Origin: Hexactinellida sp. DTS-2022
Taxonomy: Eukaryota > Porifera > Hexactinellida
Reading direction: 5' to 3'
DNA: 64,000 nt
Assembly: GCA_028753945.1 (NCBI GenBank)
Contig: JAPNXP010000012.1
Location: forward strand, 1,736,001-1,800,000
Shown here: one piece after another, positions 11,745 through 21,752 of the stretch
Layout: each line of letters starts with the position of its first letter
Numbering within the stretch: the stretch's first letter is position 1
The notes under the pieces: generated by a model
What the model was told of the DNA's origin: nothing
What the model saw: the letters and a program-made list of their open reading frames with translations, nothing else
Databases searched by the model: none
Program-made: the position numbers and the translations under genes

Positions 11745-13052
11745 GGGAAAATTCCAAAAATACTCAAGTTTTTTTAAAATTTCCAAATATACTCAACTTT
11801 TTACTGATACTCAAATATAAAACTAGATCTTTCCGAATCTACTCAAGTTTTTCAAAATAATTCCAAATCTACTCAAGTTTTTCAGAATAATTCCAATTCT
11901 GCTCAAGTTTTTTCAATAAATTCCAAATCTACTCAACTTTTCAGTAAATCCACAGATCTACTCAAGTTTAGAAAGGCTATATTTAGTCTATCTTATATAT
12001 TAAATCACAATGATTTTTTGTTTGTTTGTTTATGTGTTTGTTTAGAATAGATTGAGGAACTGGAAAAAGCTACAGACCTAAAAATTTTCAGTGGGGTGGG
12101 GAATACTGTATGTACAAACAAGTTCAATATCTAAAAAGAGATTCACATCTTCCATCACAAAAGGTGTCAAAACCTTTAGCCAATTAAATTCGAGGGTTGT
12201 TCCAGTATAGATTAGCAGCTAGCATTCAATTAGTATAATTGAATGCTTTAGTGTCTGTCAAATGTTAAGATGCATTATAGAATACTGAGTGAGACAGTAA
12301 TCTAATTGATCGAGAGGAAGTTCAGTCATCTAATCAGTTATTTGTTACTGTCTGTCTAGCCATACATTTCTAACATTCCATAGCCATACATTTCTAACAT
12401 TCCATTTCTAACATTCCATGATATCAAATTATTATCAATCAATACAATAACTTCTCCACATCCCAAAGTTAGGGGTCCACTGGTACAGTTTCTTAGTGAT
12501 ATTTAATTTTATATTTGGAGTTGGTATATTATTATGCACGGACGAGCTTTAATATCTAGAAAATTATCTGTTCAAATTTGCATAAATATCCAAATTATTT
12601 AATCTGTCCTTATAGAAACCTGTAGCAAGGATGAACGGATATAAATAGACAGCTAGCGGCCACTCATCAAAACGACATTTAATTTGAAAAGGAGATGCTT
12701 TAAATACAAGCGAGGGCCGTAGACCCGAGTACAAGTTGTAAGGACGCGCGTAGAGCAGACGAGCAGATTGTACTAATAAATATTTTTGTGGTTGGGATCT
12801 CCATACTAGTTTCAATAATCCAATAAAACTTGAGTATATTCGGAATAATCCAATAAAACTTGAGTATATTTGGAATAATCCAATAAAACTTGAGTATATT
12901 TGGAATAATCCAATAAAACTTGAGTATATTTGGAATAATCCGGTAAAACTTGAGTATATTTGGAAAAACTTGAGTATATTTACAAATTAGTTGAGTATTG
13001 TTGAGTATATTTGGAAATTTTAAAAAAACTTGAGTATTTTTGGAATTTTCCC
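11745..13052. mobile_element. Mutator-like non-autonomous element, 10-bp TSD
   Basis: Inverted ends GGGAAAATTCCAAAAATACT and its complement are flanked by perfect 10-bp duplications ATAGAATTAG (11735-11744 and 13053-13062). The paralogue near 52765 reads ACAATAGAATTAGATTT uninterrupted. A 9-11-bp TSD is characteristic of MULEs. The arms contain repeated TACTCAAGTTTTT words. A roughly 30-bp unit (AATCCAATAAAACTTGAGTA) is tandemly repeated about five times at 12817-12960. The 123-residue minus-strand frame there is only the translation of this array. Confidence 0.85.
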
Positions 13053-13418
13053 ATAGAATTAGATTTAACACTTTACTGAAATTGAAGTGTGAGTAAACAA
13101 GTAAATTTCAACCCCCATTTATGTCGGAAATTGACCCCTTTATTGAAAAATTTATACTCCCATCAGACGCAGAATTTTTATTGTGAATCCAAATATGAAA
13201 TAAAATTTGGGGGTTTAGTAAAACATCTTTTTAGTTATGGACCAGACAAATTTTGAAAGGTGTCAAAAATGTGTCAAAATTGGTTAATCAAAAATCGTAA
13301 CCCCAAGTGCAAATTAGACGGTCCATTCGCACCAACATGCCAATTTTCAGTCCATCAACTATAAAGCTCTGGCCAGGGCAGTCTACGGAGAAAAAATAAT
13401 AATAATATAGAAAAAATA

Positions 13419-13720
13419 AAGGCAGTGATTTCAATACTGGGCCACTATACTATACTATAGTCGGCACAGTAATAAAGGCAGTGATTCCAATACTGGGCCA
13501 CTATACTATAGTATAGTCGGCACAGTAAAAATATTAAAGGCAGTAAGACTAGAACTGGGCCACTATACTATAGTCTAGTCGGCACAGTAATAATAATATT
13601 AAAGGCAGTAAGATTAGAACTGGGCCACTATACATAGTCTAGTGGGCACAGTAATAATAATATTAAAGGCAGTAAGATTAGAACTGGGCCACTATACTAT
13701 AGTATAGTCGGCACAGTAAA
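13419..13720. repeat. Hairpin minisatellite, five units
   Basis: Five units of about 55-68 bp each contain GGCAGT, CTGGGCCACTATACTATAG and TAGTCGGCACAGTAA. Each unit is itself a small palindrome around CTATAG and shares the GTCGGCACAG terminus with the longer hairpin modules. Related units occur at 28760-28800 (one) and 56549-56737 (three). Confidence 0.85.
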
Positions 13721-13927
13721 AACTACGTATATATTTGTCACATATAAGATAATGAGTGTGGTTGGCAAAAGTAAATTGTTTATTATCAATCACGAAGTTT
13801 GCCATTCTCACCTAATTGACATGTTTTCTAATATAAGATACGTTATATAAGTTATCACTAAAACAGAGTATATAATATGTAATAATATGTTAATTAAGTA
13901 AATAATAAAATCAATTACTAAGAACCT

Positions 13928-15589
13928 ATGGCTACTCCCTTAACTTCTTTTTCGATCGAGAAGATTAAAAGTGAAAGGAAAAAAGATAAAGCAAGCATAC
14001 AAGGATATATTTATACTTTGAATAGAAAATCTCATGATGTTGAATACTGGGTATGTGAAAAGCGCGGAATCTGTAAAGCGAGGCTACATACAAAGAATAA
14101 TCACATAGTAAAACCCACAGATCCTTCCCAATTACAAAGTGAACATTCCCATGGTTCTTATATAAGCAGGGTTTCATGACTTTCATCTATACCCCCCTCA
14201 GGGGGGGGGGGGGGTTAGCCCCCCCCTGAAATTATTTTTTGAGAAAAAAGACCCCCCTGAGATTTTTTCTGACCCCCCTCTCAGGGGGGGGGTTTAATTA
14301 ACTATAGCGAAATGTAAATTACCCCCCCCCCCCCCCCCCTGACTTCAATTGGACTTCGTTAACCCCCCCCTGAGGTGAAAGTCTAGATCCATCACTGGAT
14401 ATAAGTAGGGTCGATATGCTAAAAGGGTATACAAACCTCAAAGGAATTGCTCGAAATTCTGAGTCAAGTACCCGCACACTCCTTGCTAATTCAGTAGAAG
14501 GAATGACTGCAGAATGTGTTAACAAGTTACCTACGTTTGACTCTGTCAAAAGAACTATTAGAAGGTGCAAGAGTAGACAACAAGAATTTTATGGGAATCC
14601 GAGTTCTTGTGCGGAAATAATAATTCCTGATAAATATAAATTTACACTCAATGGTGACAGCTTCCTATTATTTGATTCTGGAGAAGGAGATATAAATAGA
14701 ATGATGCTCTTTGGAACTTCAAAGTTTCTATCTATACTTAAGGAAAGTAACGACTGGTACTGTGATGGCACATTTGAAGTAGTTCCACAACATTTTTTCC
14801 AGCTTTACACTCTTCATGCAAAAAGAGATGGATATATATTCCCTTGCGTGTATGCCTTGCTTCACGCTAAGACTGAAGAGACATATGAAAGAATGCTCTC
14901 AGAACTGCTAAAACTAGAGTCGGAATTGAATCCTACATCCATAATGGTGGACTTTGAGAAGGCAGCGATGAATGCATTGGAAAGTAATTTCCTTGCATGT
15001 GTCTATGGATGTTTCTTCCACTTAAAACAAAACATTTATCGGAAAATTCAAGCTAATGGACTAGCTACCACGTATCAACAGGATAGGGATTTTGCTCTGA
15101 AGCTGAAGATGTTGCCCTGCCTGGCTTTCGTACCCGAGATAGATGTTATGGATTGTTTTAATATCTTGATGCAAGAATATCCCGAGTCTGCGATGACGGT
15201 ATCGAAATAATTTTAGGACAACTACATAGGAAAACAACTCCCAAATGGTTCTCGTAGGACGCCACCTTTTCCTATTAGACTATGGAACATGCATCAAAGA
15301 GTGATGGATCGAATGCCTCGAACAAATAATAGGGTAGAAGGCTGGCATAATGCTTTTAGTCATGGTATTGGTAATCCACACCCAAGTTTTTGTAAAACTC
15401 TTAAGTTTTTTGCAAAAGGAACAGTCACTTCAGGAGGCAATTTTTGCAAAGTGGGAAGGAGGAAGTGTAAAGGATTGTTCAAGATTGAGTGTAGAACGCG
15501 AAAAAAGAATCTATAATATCGTTAAAAACTATGATAATCGCGAAACATTGGAATATCTTCGAGGGATAGCATATAATTTTGATTTTTAA
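13928..15589 (+). pseudogene. FLYWCH-MULE transposase, broken
   Basis: This is a Mutator-like transposase with an N-terminal FLYWCH-type zinc finger. The finger begins in 13928-14179 (YWVCEKRGICKARLHT, with C/C and a later H pair in SEHSHG). The frame is then interrupted by a hAT MITE (14167-14397). It resumes at 14401 and carries the MULE core to 15210: NDWYCDGTFEVVP (first catalytic Asp), YALLHAKTEETYERML, TSIMVDFEKAAMNAL (second Asp) and CFFHLKQN. One frameshift lies near 15205, after which RTNNRVEGWHNAF and HPSF appear. Another near 15415 gives the C-terminus ending at 15589. Without the MITE only these two frame breaks separate it from a full-length product, so it is a fairly young relic. 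Flanking TIRs were not identified. Confidence 0.88.
14167..14397. mobile_element. hAT MITE with C/G tracts inside the MULE gene
   Basis: This 231-bp insertion has TSD TATATAAG/GATATAAG (14159-14166, 14398-14405; one mismatch). The termini CAGGGTTTCATGACTTTCA and GAAAGTCTAGATCCATCACTG are imperfect inverted repeats. The interior consists of CCCCCCTCAGGGGGGG-type tracts. The FLYWCH-MULE coding frame joins across one TSD copy, which dates the insertion after the MULE. Confidence 0.82.
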
Positions 15590-16032
15590 CCATATTATAG
15601 AGTTTTTTTTGCATCATTTCACCTGTTATTTTACTCCTTACCTTAATTGTTTTCCTACCTCATATCATACGCTTATATTTTTCTCATTTCGTTCATTAAA
15701 TAAATTCAAATAATTCATGCGCGCTTTATAGTTAATAACTTCTTATACAGGAATAGTCCATGCGACGAATTGTCTGGCGACGAATTCCCCGCCATTCCTT
15801 TTATATATATAGATAGATTGATATTTTTCAATGAAATAGTCAACTTAAAATGATGAGAATTTTCCATAGGTCTACTTGAAGCTTGCGTATGAAATCCGTG
15901 TGCTTCTAGTGCCCAACCAAAACCAACTCTTGGCTAAGCCTTCGGGGCCTATGGCACAAGCGGTGGGCCTATTTTCAAAGTGGGCCTGGGGCTGGAGCCC
16001 CATCAGCCCCGCCTTAATATGGCCCTGGTCTT

Positions 16033-16265
16033 ATATTTCGAGAACACCTATATCGGGTGAACACTACCAGGCGGTTCTTACCAGGAGGCGCTGTTTCCCA
16101 TAAAAAAATGGAATTACCATTTCAACACCCCATTCGGACTACCCCGGATAACTAATATTGTTGAAGCATGGCACCGTTCCTTTAATGCAACTGTTGGGTG
16201 CAATCATCCTACAATTTGGAAGTTTATAGCTTCCTTAACCAGTCAGTTGAATATCAGCATAGTTA
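16033..16265 (+). pseudogene. Fragment of a second, divergent MULE transposase
   Basis: Read in one frame, this segment gives YFENTYIG, a stop, then LFPIKKWN, ITNIVEAWHRSFNA and HPTIWKFIASL. This is the conserved C-terminal block of MULE transposases (compare YIGK, FPIRLWN and RVEGWHNAF in 13928-15589). It lies 0.45 kb downstream of the first MULE but is too divergent to be a duplicate. GC-rich DNA at 15940-16020, just before it, looks like one end of a hAT MITE (ends TTAATATGGCCCTGG). Confidence 0.7.
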
Positions 16266-16448
16266 TTGGAAAATTATTGTATAAATTATCCTAATTTTTA
16301 GAATCATAAATCAATTTCCCATCACTACATAATAAATTTCCTGTAACAACATTGTTTACCTAGTACGAAATGTAGCAGTTGTTATGAGGGTTATACACTT
16401 TATAAGCGAATCTTAATCAGTAGTATTATAAAAATGTATATATGAGTA

Positions 16449-16629
16449 CAGTCAGATCTGTTTATAATGAACAAGATTTCGTCTGCTTAATATGAAGAAC
16501 AAACCCTACGGTCCAAATTTAAAAACTTCCATAGGGTTTGTATTAAGTTGAGTTCGCTTATTATGAAGTCTCTCTATTATGAACACAATTTTTGATCCCT
16601 TGAATGTTCATAATAAAAGAACCTGACTG
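16449..16629 (-). mobile_element. pogo-like MITE CAGTCAG, copy 2
   Basis: This is the reverse-oriented sister of 10173-10364. The ends are CAGTCAGATCTG and AAGAACCTGACTG, with TA on each side (16447-16448, 16630-16631). Confidence 0.75.
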
Positions 16630-16631
16630 TA

Positions 16632-17376
16632 TTTGTAATGAGTAGGATGGGCGGTTAACCATGACGAGAATTCGAATTGTAACTACATAATCAGACTGTT
16701 AGCTAATTACATTTTAATGCGTGCGCATTGAACTGGAATTAGCAAACCGTTTTTCTTAATTTCCTATACGCATATGCTTAAAAGAAAAATCAAACCACGT
16801 TACCATTGGCATACTAATAATGTACTATTAAGCAAACATAATTATGTCTGAAAGTATTTGCGGAAATAAAGATAATATTGCCAGATTTAGTTAGTTTTTG
16901 CATAGCAAGTATGAATACATCGAATGTTAAATTAAATCATCACTAGGTCGATTAAAATATATTAATTAATAATTAATTGTAATTTTAATAAATCATACAT
17001 TGAGATTAAGATTCCATAGTAATGAACAGGTAACTAAGGTATTAATTAAAGTCGTACAATGATTCCATTGAAGCATATAGAATATTAAATTACATATGTT
17101 ATCTATTATTATAACTAATATAGGAGAGTGTGGATAGAAACAAACCACATTCTTCATACAGTCTTCGCATTACTAAGACTCTAGTGGTAACCAAGATGAT
17201 ATAATTACATAGATTAAAATACCTTGCCATACTAAAGTAGGCCAATCTACAATATATAAATAATAATCAAATAAATTATATTATAAATACAATAGCTACT
17301 ATCTGGCAGATTGGATTTCAACAGACTCAGGGTTGAAATAAGTTACAAATATATTTTTATTAATTAATTAATTAAG
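16632..17376. other. AT-rich region upstream of the TMEM179-like gene
   Basis: No gene or clear repeat was recognised. TTAATTAATTAATTAAG directly precedes the ATG at 17377. It may hold the promoter and 5' UTR of that gene, but no element is distinctive enough to name. Confidence 0.4.
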
Positions 17377-18033
17377 ATGTGCATCAGACGAGTTCTTGCT
17401 TTTATAATAAAGAAATCCACTCCGGGAAGAATAGCAGATGTAATATTATTGTGCGGATGGATAGCTGTTTTGGTTTGCAATTGTATCACGCTACTCACGA
17501 TGGGGATAATACCTGTAACAGCAGGGGTAACAAAGTTAGGAGAATGTACTTTATTCATCCATAACAATAATCAATTACAAACAGAAGGGAGTAACATTTG
17601 CGTATTCACAATCGTAGCACCATCTTTAGTGGGCGCTACTACTCTGGGTTTCATGCTCTACCACGCTATAAAGATTTGTCTCGGTTCAAATCTAAGCTGT
17701 GTCGAGATAATTATTGCTTTTCTGAGTGGTTTGATATTGGTGTTTGCACTCTCTAACGCCTGTATTATAACATTTGGATTTATTACATCTTGCTTGAACA
17801 TTAACACTGGTGCACAGAACTGTGGATCAGGAATTTGGGCGTCTATCACACAACAATCTACGTATGATGTATTCAATACGCTGAACGCAGCACAAAGTTC
17901 TGCTTGGTGCACCGTAGTAATTCTTCTTATTCTCACCGTTTTATTCATTATCAGAGGCACTGTATACTATCAGCGGAAGAAGTATGGTTCTGGACTTGTG
18001 GCAGACGCGACCAATGTGGTGGGCATGGTGTAG
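17377..18033 (+). CDS. TMEM179-like four-pass membrane protein
   Basis: This 218-residue single-exon frame has four hydrophobic segments, at about residues 20-48, 77-97, 109-137 and 172-195. The arrangement fits the TMEM179 family. A first loop ends with GECTLFI, and segment 2 begins CVFTIVAPSLVGA. Segment 3 ends IITFGFITSCLNI, followed by a cysteine-bearing loop (NCGSGIW) and then segment 4 with SAWCTVVILL. The short basic cytosolic tail starts RKKYG. Cysteines in the extracellular loops could pair, which is inference. The biochemical role of TMEM179 proteins is poorly known. An ATTAAA signal lies about 30 bp past the stop. Codon use is AT-leaning, like the surroundings. The alternative is another tetraspan family such as a claudin-like protein, but the W-GLW-C-C motif is absent. 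Confidence 0.6.
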   Translation: MCIRRVLAFIIKKSTPGRIADVILLCGWIAVLVCNCITLLTMGIIPVTAGVTKLGECTLFIHNNNQLQTEGSNICVFTIVAPSLVGATTLGFMLYHAIKICLGSNLSCVEIIIAFLSGLILVFALSNACIITFGFITSCLNINTGAQNCGSGIWASITQQSTYDVFNTLNAAQSSAWCTVVILLILTVLFIIRGTVYYQRKKYGSGLVADATNVVGMV

Positions 18034-18161
18034 AGCAGAGCAGGGCTAATTAGAGTGTTTATTAAACATTTTATTTTGTGTACAACTGTATATAAGCTTT
18101 TTGATATGTAGATTCAAGAATACTTTTGTAATTGAGCTGTTTATATTATAAATAGAGCATC

Positions 18162-18330
18162 CTTATATGTAGACCGTCTAGAAATAGACGGTCTATAAAA
18201 GCCCATACAAATAAGCCAAAAATTTGTAGACCGTCTATAAATTCTGTAGACCACTTGCCCTGCTTTTTATGGGTAATACTAATGTATAGGGAATAAAACC
18301 TGGTCTATTTCTAGACGGTCTACATATAAG
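18162..18330. mobile_element. GTAGACCGTCTA palindromic MITE
   Basis: The inverted ends CTTATATGTAGACCGTCTAG and CTAGACGGTCTACATATAAG are perfect over at least 20 bp. Internal copies of TAGACCGTCTATAAA extend the palindrome. No clear TSD is seen. It lies about 130 bp past the stop of the TMEM179-like gene, close to its likely 3' UTR. Confidence 0.75.
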
Positions 18331-18407
18331 ATATCTCTTATAGATAAATACTAAGTACATTCAGTGATTTATATCAATCTCAAAACAATATTCATACCTT
18401 AATTAAG

Positions 18408-18975
18408 CAGACATGGGGTCAAATACTTTGAAAAGTATATAATTACAAATACAAATACATGTGAAATTCTTAAATACGTTACAAATACAAATACTCCTGA
18501 ATGACAATGTATTTAAATGCAAATACAAATACTTTGGAATGTATTTAATTACAAATACAAAGACAATTCGGAAAAACCGATGCTAATTCAACATATTATA
18601 ATACGATCCGCCTGGACCAGGCCATGGTTATTATATTAAAAACATCTCAATCCCCCCCCCCCGTCTCCGTCTCTAAATAATAGAACAATAATGAATATCA
18701 ATTTCAATGAGTGGGACTTTGCCATTGTTGTTTGGTAAAACTTATATTCATCTACCTCGATATGATAACATGAACTTATCATTGGTGTATCATTAATATT
18801 TGATTCTATTTATATAGTATTTGAATATTTTAAATACTTTTTGATAGTATGAATTTAAATATAAATACAAATACTTCATTTAGATTAAGTTAAAAACAAA
18901 TACAGTACAAATACTTGAAAAAAAGTATTAAAATGATCTCAAATACAAATACATATGTATTTGACTCAATGTCTG
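18408..18975. mobile_element. hAT MITE filled with AAATAC words
   Basis: The TSD TAATTAAG is perfect (18400-18407, 18976-18983). The ends are CAGACATGGGGTCAAATAC and GTATTTGACTCAATGTCTG. The interior at both ends is dominated by (AC)AAATACAAATAC. A related left end starts at 34023 (CAGACATGGGGTCAAACCC) with AAGGGCTTAAGCCC words instead. Confidence 0.88.
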
Positions 18976-19095
18976 TAATTAAGTACGTACGTATTTAATT
19001 ATTTATGACAGCTACGTACTTCAGAAATTAAGGGCACAAGTTTAAAATCCCGCTCGCTCTCATGGTATAGTCGATCCCTATAAGTGGGTGTGAAT

Positions 19096-19642
19096 CAGGG
19101 TTGGGTTCAAGTACATTTGAAAGTACTTAAGTACAAGTACTACTACTTTTCAGATATTCAAGTACAATACAAGTACAATTACAGGTAAACTTAAAGTACT
19201 TAAGTACAAGTACAATGAAAAAATTACGAAAATACTTGAGTACAAGTACAAGTACTTCCCAAGCTCTTATGATAAATCTCTCGTACTAATAGTAGAAATT
19301 GCTAAATACATAGTTTATATAGTATCATCCAAATCTATTTAATTGAAAGTAGCAGTAGTCCTTGACACGAACACAATTCCTAATATACTAAGTATTAAGT
19401 AACACTACTTTATTTGAGATGGGATTTGAGGAACATCAATGATGTATGTTGGAAATATATTGAATTATAAAAAAGTCACGAGTAACAAGTACCAAGTACT
19501 TTAGAAAAATGAGGAAAGTAATTAAGTACAAGTACAAGTACAACGGAAAAATGGTGAAAGTACTTAAGTACAAGTACAAGTACTCAAAAAATGTACTTAA
19601 TTACAGAAGCACTTAAGTAAATTGTACTTGAACCCAACCCTG
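19096..19642. mobile_element. hAT MITE filled with AAGTAC words, copy 1
   Basis: The TSD GTGTGAAT is perfect (19088-19095, 19643-19650). The ends are CAGGGTTGGGTTCAAGTAC and GTACTTGAACCCAACCCTG. Both arms are almost only ACTTAAGTACAAGTAC repeats around a unique centre of roughly 230 bp. The copy at 52902-53467 shares the centre in reverse orientation. Confidence 0.92.
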
Positions 19643-19928
19643 GTGTGAATAAATTAACCAAATATGCTAACTCCATACAAATTAATATGTAGAATTGTGG
19701 AAATTGCCAGATGTGGGGAAATGAGGATATTTATAAATATGTATTTATTCCCTTGGGATATAAATCAAACTCCAGAAAGGGCTTTAGGGGTGACACAAAA
19801 TCATTTTGAGAAAACAACCTATAACTCGATGACGAAGATATTGGTAATACAAAAGATTGGAGTTGACTTAGATTAGCAAATTATATTAATTCAAATCGCC
19901 CTAGTTCCCCAAATAGAAACAAGTGAGA

Positions 19929-20492
19929 TTATTCTTCATTGCTTACATCAAAATCTATCATAGTTCTCTCAATATACCACCATTTATTCATGAAGCCTAC
20001 ATCTAGTATTCTATTGTAAAATGTGAGATTTGAAGGAATCAAAAATTTACAGCTGAGCGCATAAAGCTTGTTGTTGAGTGGAGTTCTTCTTGTATAAGCG
20101 ATACGGAATGGGCCAACAGAGAATGTGCTTATTCTCCCCTCGTCTTGAAATTGCTTCAAATAGAATATTTCTTTCTGAGCTGCCCGGTTCCGAAGTTTCG
20201 GTGTTATTAGAGAAATCTCATTAGTGTTGGAAGTGATTATATCAGAGTATGAATCTGCATCAGGGCAGTGGTGCGTGAAGAAAGAAACGAGGAGAAGAAA
20301 TGATGATATAATGGAACATTTCACTGGTTTCTTACGACAATAGACCGCAAAGTTCCTAAAAGTCTCAGCATAATCTGACACAATGCTCGTAATAGATCGC
20401 TTATATTTTGTATATCTTCTTGTGATGAATAACATAGCAACTTGACTAAACAGTAAATAGGAATAAAACGATATTGTTATTGAAAAAAGCAT
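19929..20492 (-). CDS. TIMM29: TIMM29, mitochondrial inner-membrane TIM22 complex subunit
   Basis: In animals TIMM29 is a subunit of the TIM22 carrier translocase of the mitochondrial inner membrane and links it to TOM. Family marks seen here in order: SDYAETFRN about 20 residues after Met20 (the vertebrate protein has a DYAE block at this place), a single hydrophobic segment SIISSFLLLVSFF (about 60-72), LRNRAAQ, FRIAYT with LYALSCKFLIP, and NRILDVGFMNKWW with DFDV near the C-terminus. The printed frame is 187 residues. Met20 (20433-20435) is the likelier start because the DYAE block then sits at the family-typical distance. The protein lacks the longer C-terminal tail of vertebrate TIMM29, so it may be a short form. 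No intron is required. It lies 287 bp beyond the AAGTAC hAT element. Confidence 0.85.
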   Translation of the reverse strand: MLFSITISFYSYLLFSQVAMLFITRRYTKYKRSITSIVSDYAETFRNFAVYCRKKPVKCSIISSFLLLVSFFTHHCPDADSYSDIITSNTNEISLITPKLRNRAAQKEIFYLKQFQDEGRISTFSVGPFRIAYTRRTPLNNKLYALSCKFLIPSNLTFYNRILDVGFMNKWWYIERTMIDFDVSNEE

Positions 20493-20587
20493 CTCAATCT
20501 CGTGGCCAAATTAAAAAGATATAAAATTAGTCCGGCCCAGGGTTCTATAAAATGGGATACATACAATTCGTGACCTTTGGCAAATGG

Positions 20588-20717
20588 CAAGGTTGCCGTA
20601 TGGGAACTCCCATAGGATTCCCATATGGGATGGGAAATAAATTCAGCCTATGGGAATTCCCACAAAATTATGTGGGAATGGGATGGGAATTAAAATTCCA
20701 TTCCCACGGCAACTCTG
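20588..20717. mobile_element. MITE filled with TGGGAATTCCCA words, short copy
   Basis: The ends CAAGGTTGCCGTATGGGA and TCCCACGGCAACTCTG are imperfect inverted repeats, and the interior is ATGGGAATGGGAATTCCC-like. It matches the termini of 42090-42412. No TSD is readable. It lies just upstream of TIMM29 (about 100 bp from the annotated ATG). Confidence 0.7.
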
Positions 20718-20856
20718 GCCCGGCCCTCCAAACGGACATAGTATTTTTCAGCAATTATGCCAATAAATACTTAAATAGTATTCAAGTCTGTGTCGCTTCG
20801 GAGGGAAATTGTATTCACATATAGTTAACGAAATGCAGTTCTCATGGAATTCTTAA

Positions 20857-21752
20857 CGGTGTCCGGACAGGGCTAATTACAGAAATTCTTTTATTCCACC
20901 GGAATTTTTTTTTTAAATAAATATACACTCAATGACATAAATATTTGTCCTCCAATCTTAATTTTGATTTTGTCATTCATAAGTATCACAATATGACGTT
21001 GCAACACCTCCATATATGGTAAAGATTACAAATTTTGCCGATATCATTGAAATTTTACAGTAGTGTATGAGTAATAGTAGACATTATCTTGTTTTTTCTA
21101 GAAGTAATATATTGGGGGGGAATACTAAGACACTTTAGAATCAAAATGAAATGTTAGTAAGTGACTATATTGAGAAATTAGAACAAATAAACACTTAATT
21201 TTCAAATGCTTGTTTCAAAGAATAATAAAATTGATTTAGAAAGCTTAGTTTTGATGAAATGGATTGAGTTATCTTTACAAACTCAACTGCATTGTCAATA
21301 ACATAACTATATCGAAAAAAAATAGGAAGTAGAATGAGTAATTTATGATTTGGGATTGAATATAGGAACAGAATGTGTGAAATTTCCCAATAAATTGAAG
21401 AAATGTGGACTTTGAATCGAAAACTGTAAAAAAATCGAGGAGAAAAAATTAAATTCATTGTTATCGCTAGTTCGATAGGTTTCTAAGAAACTCAATTTCT
21501 TATACAACAACTAGTTAGAAGTTGGGAAGTGCTTCTACAAAAGATTATAGACTATTAGACTATGTTACGGTCAATTAGAAGCCATTTTTAGAAATTCTAT
21601 TTATAATTTCCTACATTTAGAAATTTGAATTTTTAAAAGTGCAGTTATTCTTAGAAATGCCTTCGAAGATACTTGTTATGAATCACAAGTAGTTATGAAG
21701 AAGCAATACAAATTTACCATTGTAATTTGTCTGAATCCCTATCCGGACACCG
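20857..21752. mobile_element. TTAA-target DNA element, non-autonomous (Kolobok/piggyBac-like)
   Basis: The inverted ends CGGTGTCCGGACAGGG and CCCTATCCGGACACCG (one mismatch) are flanked on both sides by TTAA (20853-20856, 21753-21756). The 896-bp interior is AT-rich with no transposase similarity; the 87-residue minus-strand frame at 21195-21458 is low-complexity. TTAA targets are used by Kolobok and piggyBac, and the TIR does not decide which. Confidence 0.75.

Larger units (their letters stand above)
10777..13740 (+). repeat. Modular hairpin/direct-repeat element, largest array
   Basis: Body segment 10777-11127 is repeated at about 28350-28690. A 105-bp word beginning AATCGTAACCCCAGGTGCAA and ending CTACGGAGA occurs at 11128-11232 and, in the same orientation, at about 13291-13395. 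A hairpin follows the first (11238-11360) and a hairpin minisatellite follows the second (13419-13720). The second body (11360-11744 continued at 13063-13290) is repeated near 52410-52850, 55970-56450 and 58380-58980. No protein is encoded. The whole could be a non-autonomous transposon with terminal hairpins; the class is unknown. Confidence 0.7.

Noticed and set aside
12700..13071. A 123-residue minus-strand frame with repeated IPNILKFYWI units
   Set aside because: It is the translation of the 30-bp tandem repeat in the Mutator-like element and has no independent coding evidence.
13419..13720. Regularly spaced repeats resembling a CRISPR array
   Set aside because: The units are themselves palindromic and the spacers are not unique; the context is a eukaryotic genome.
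17658..17960. A 100-residue frame antisense to the TMEM179-like gene
   Set aside because: The sense strand encodes a coherent four-pass protein; the antisense frame is incidental.
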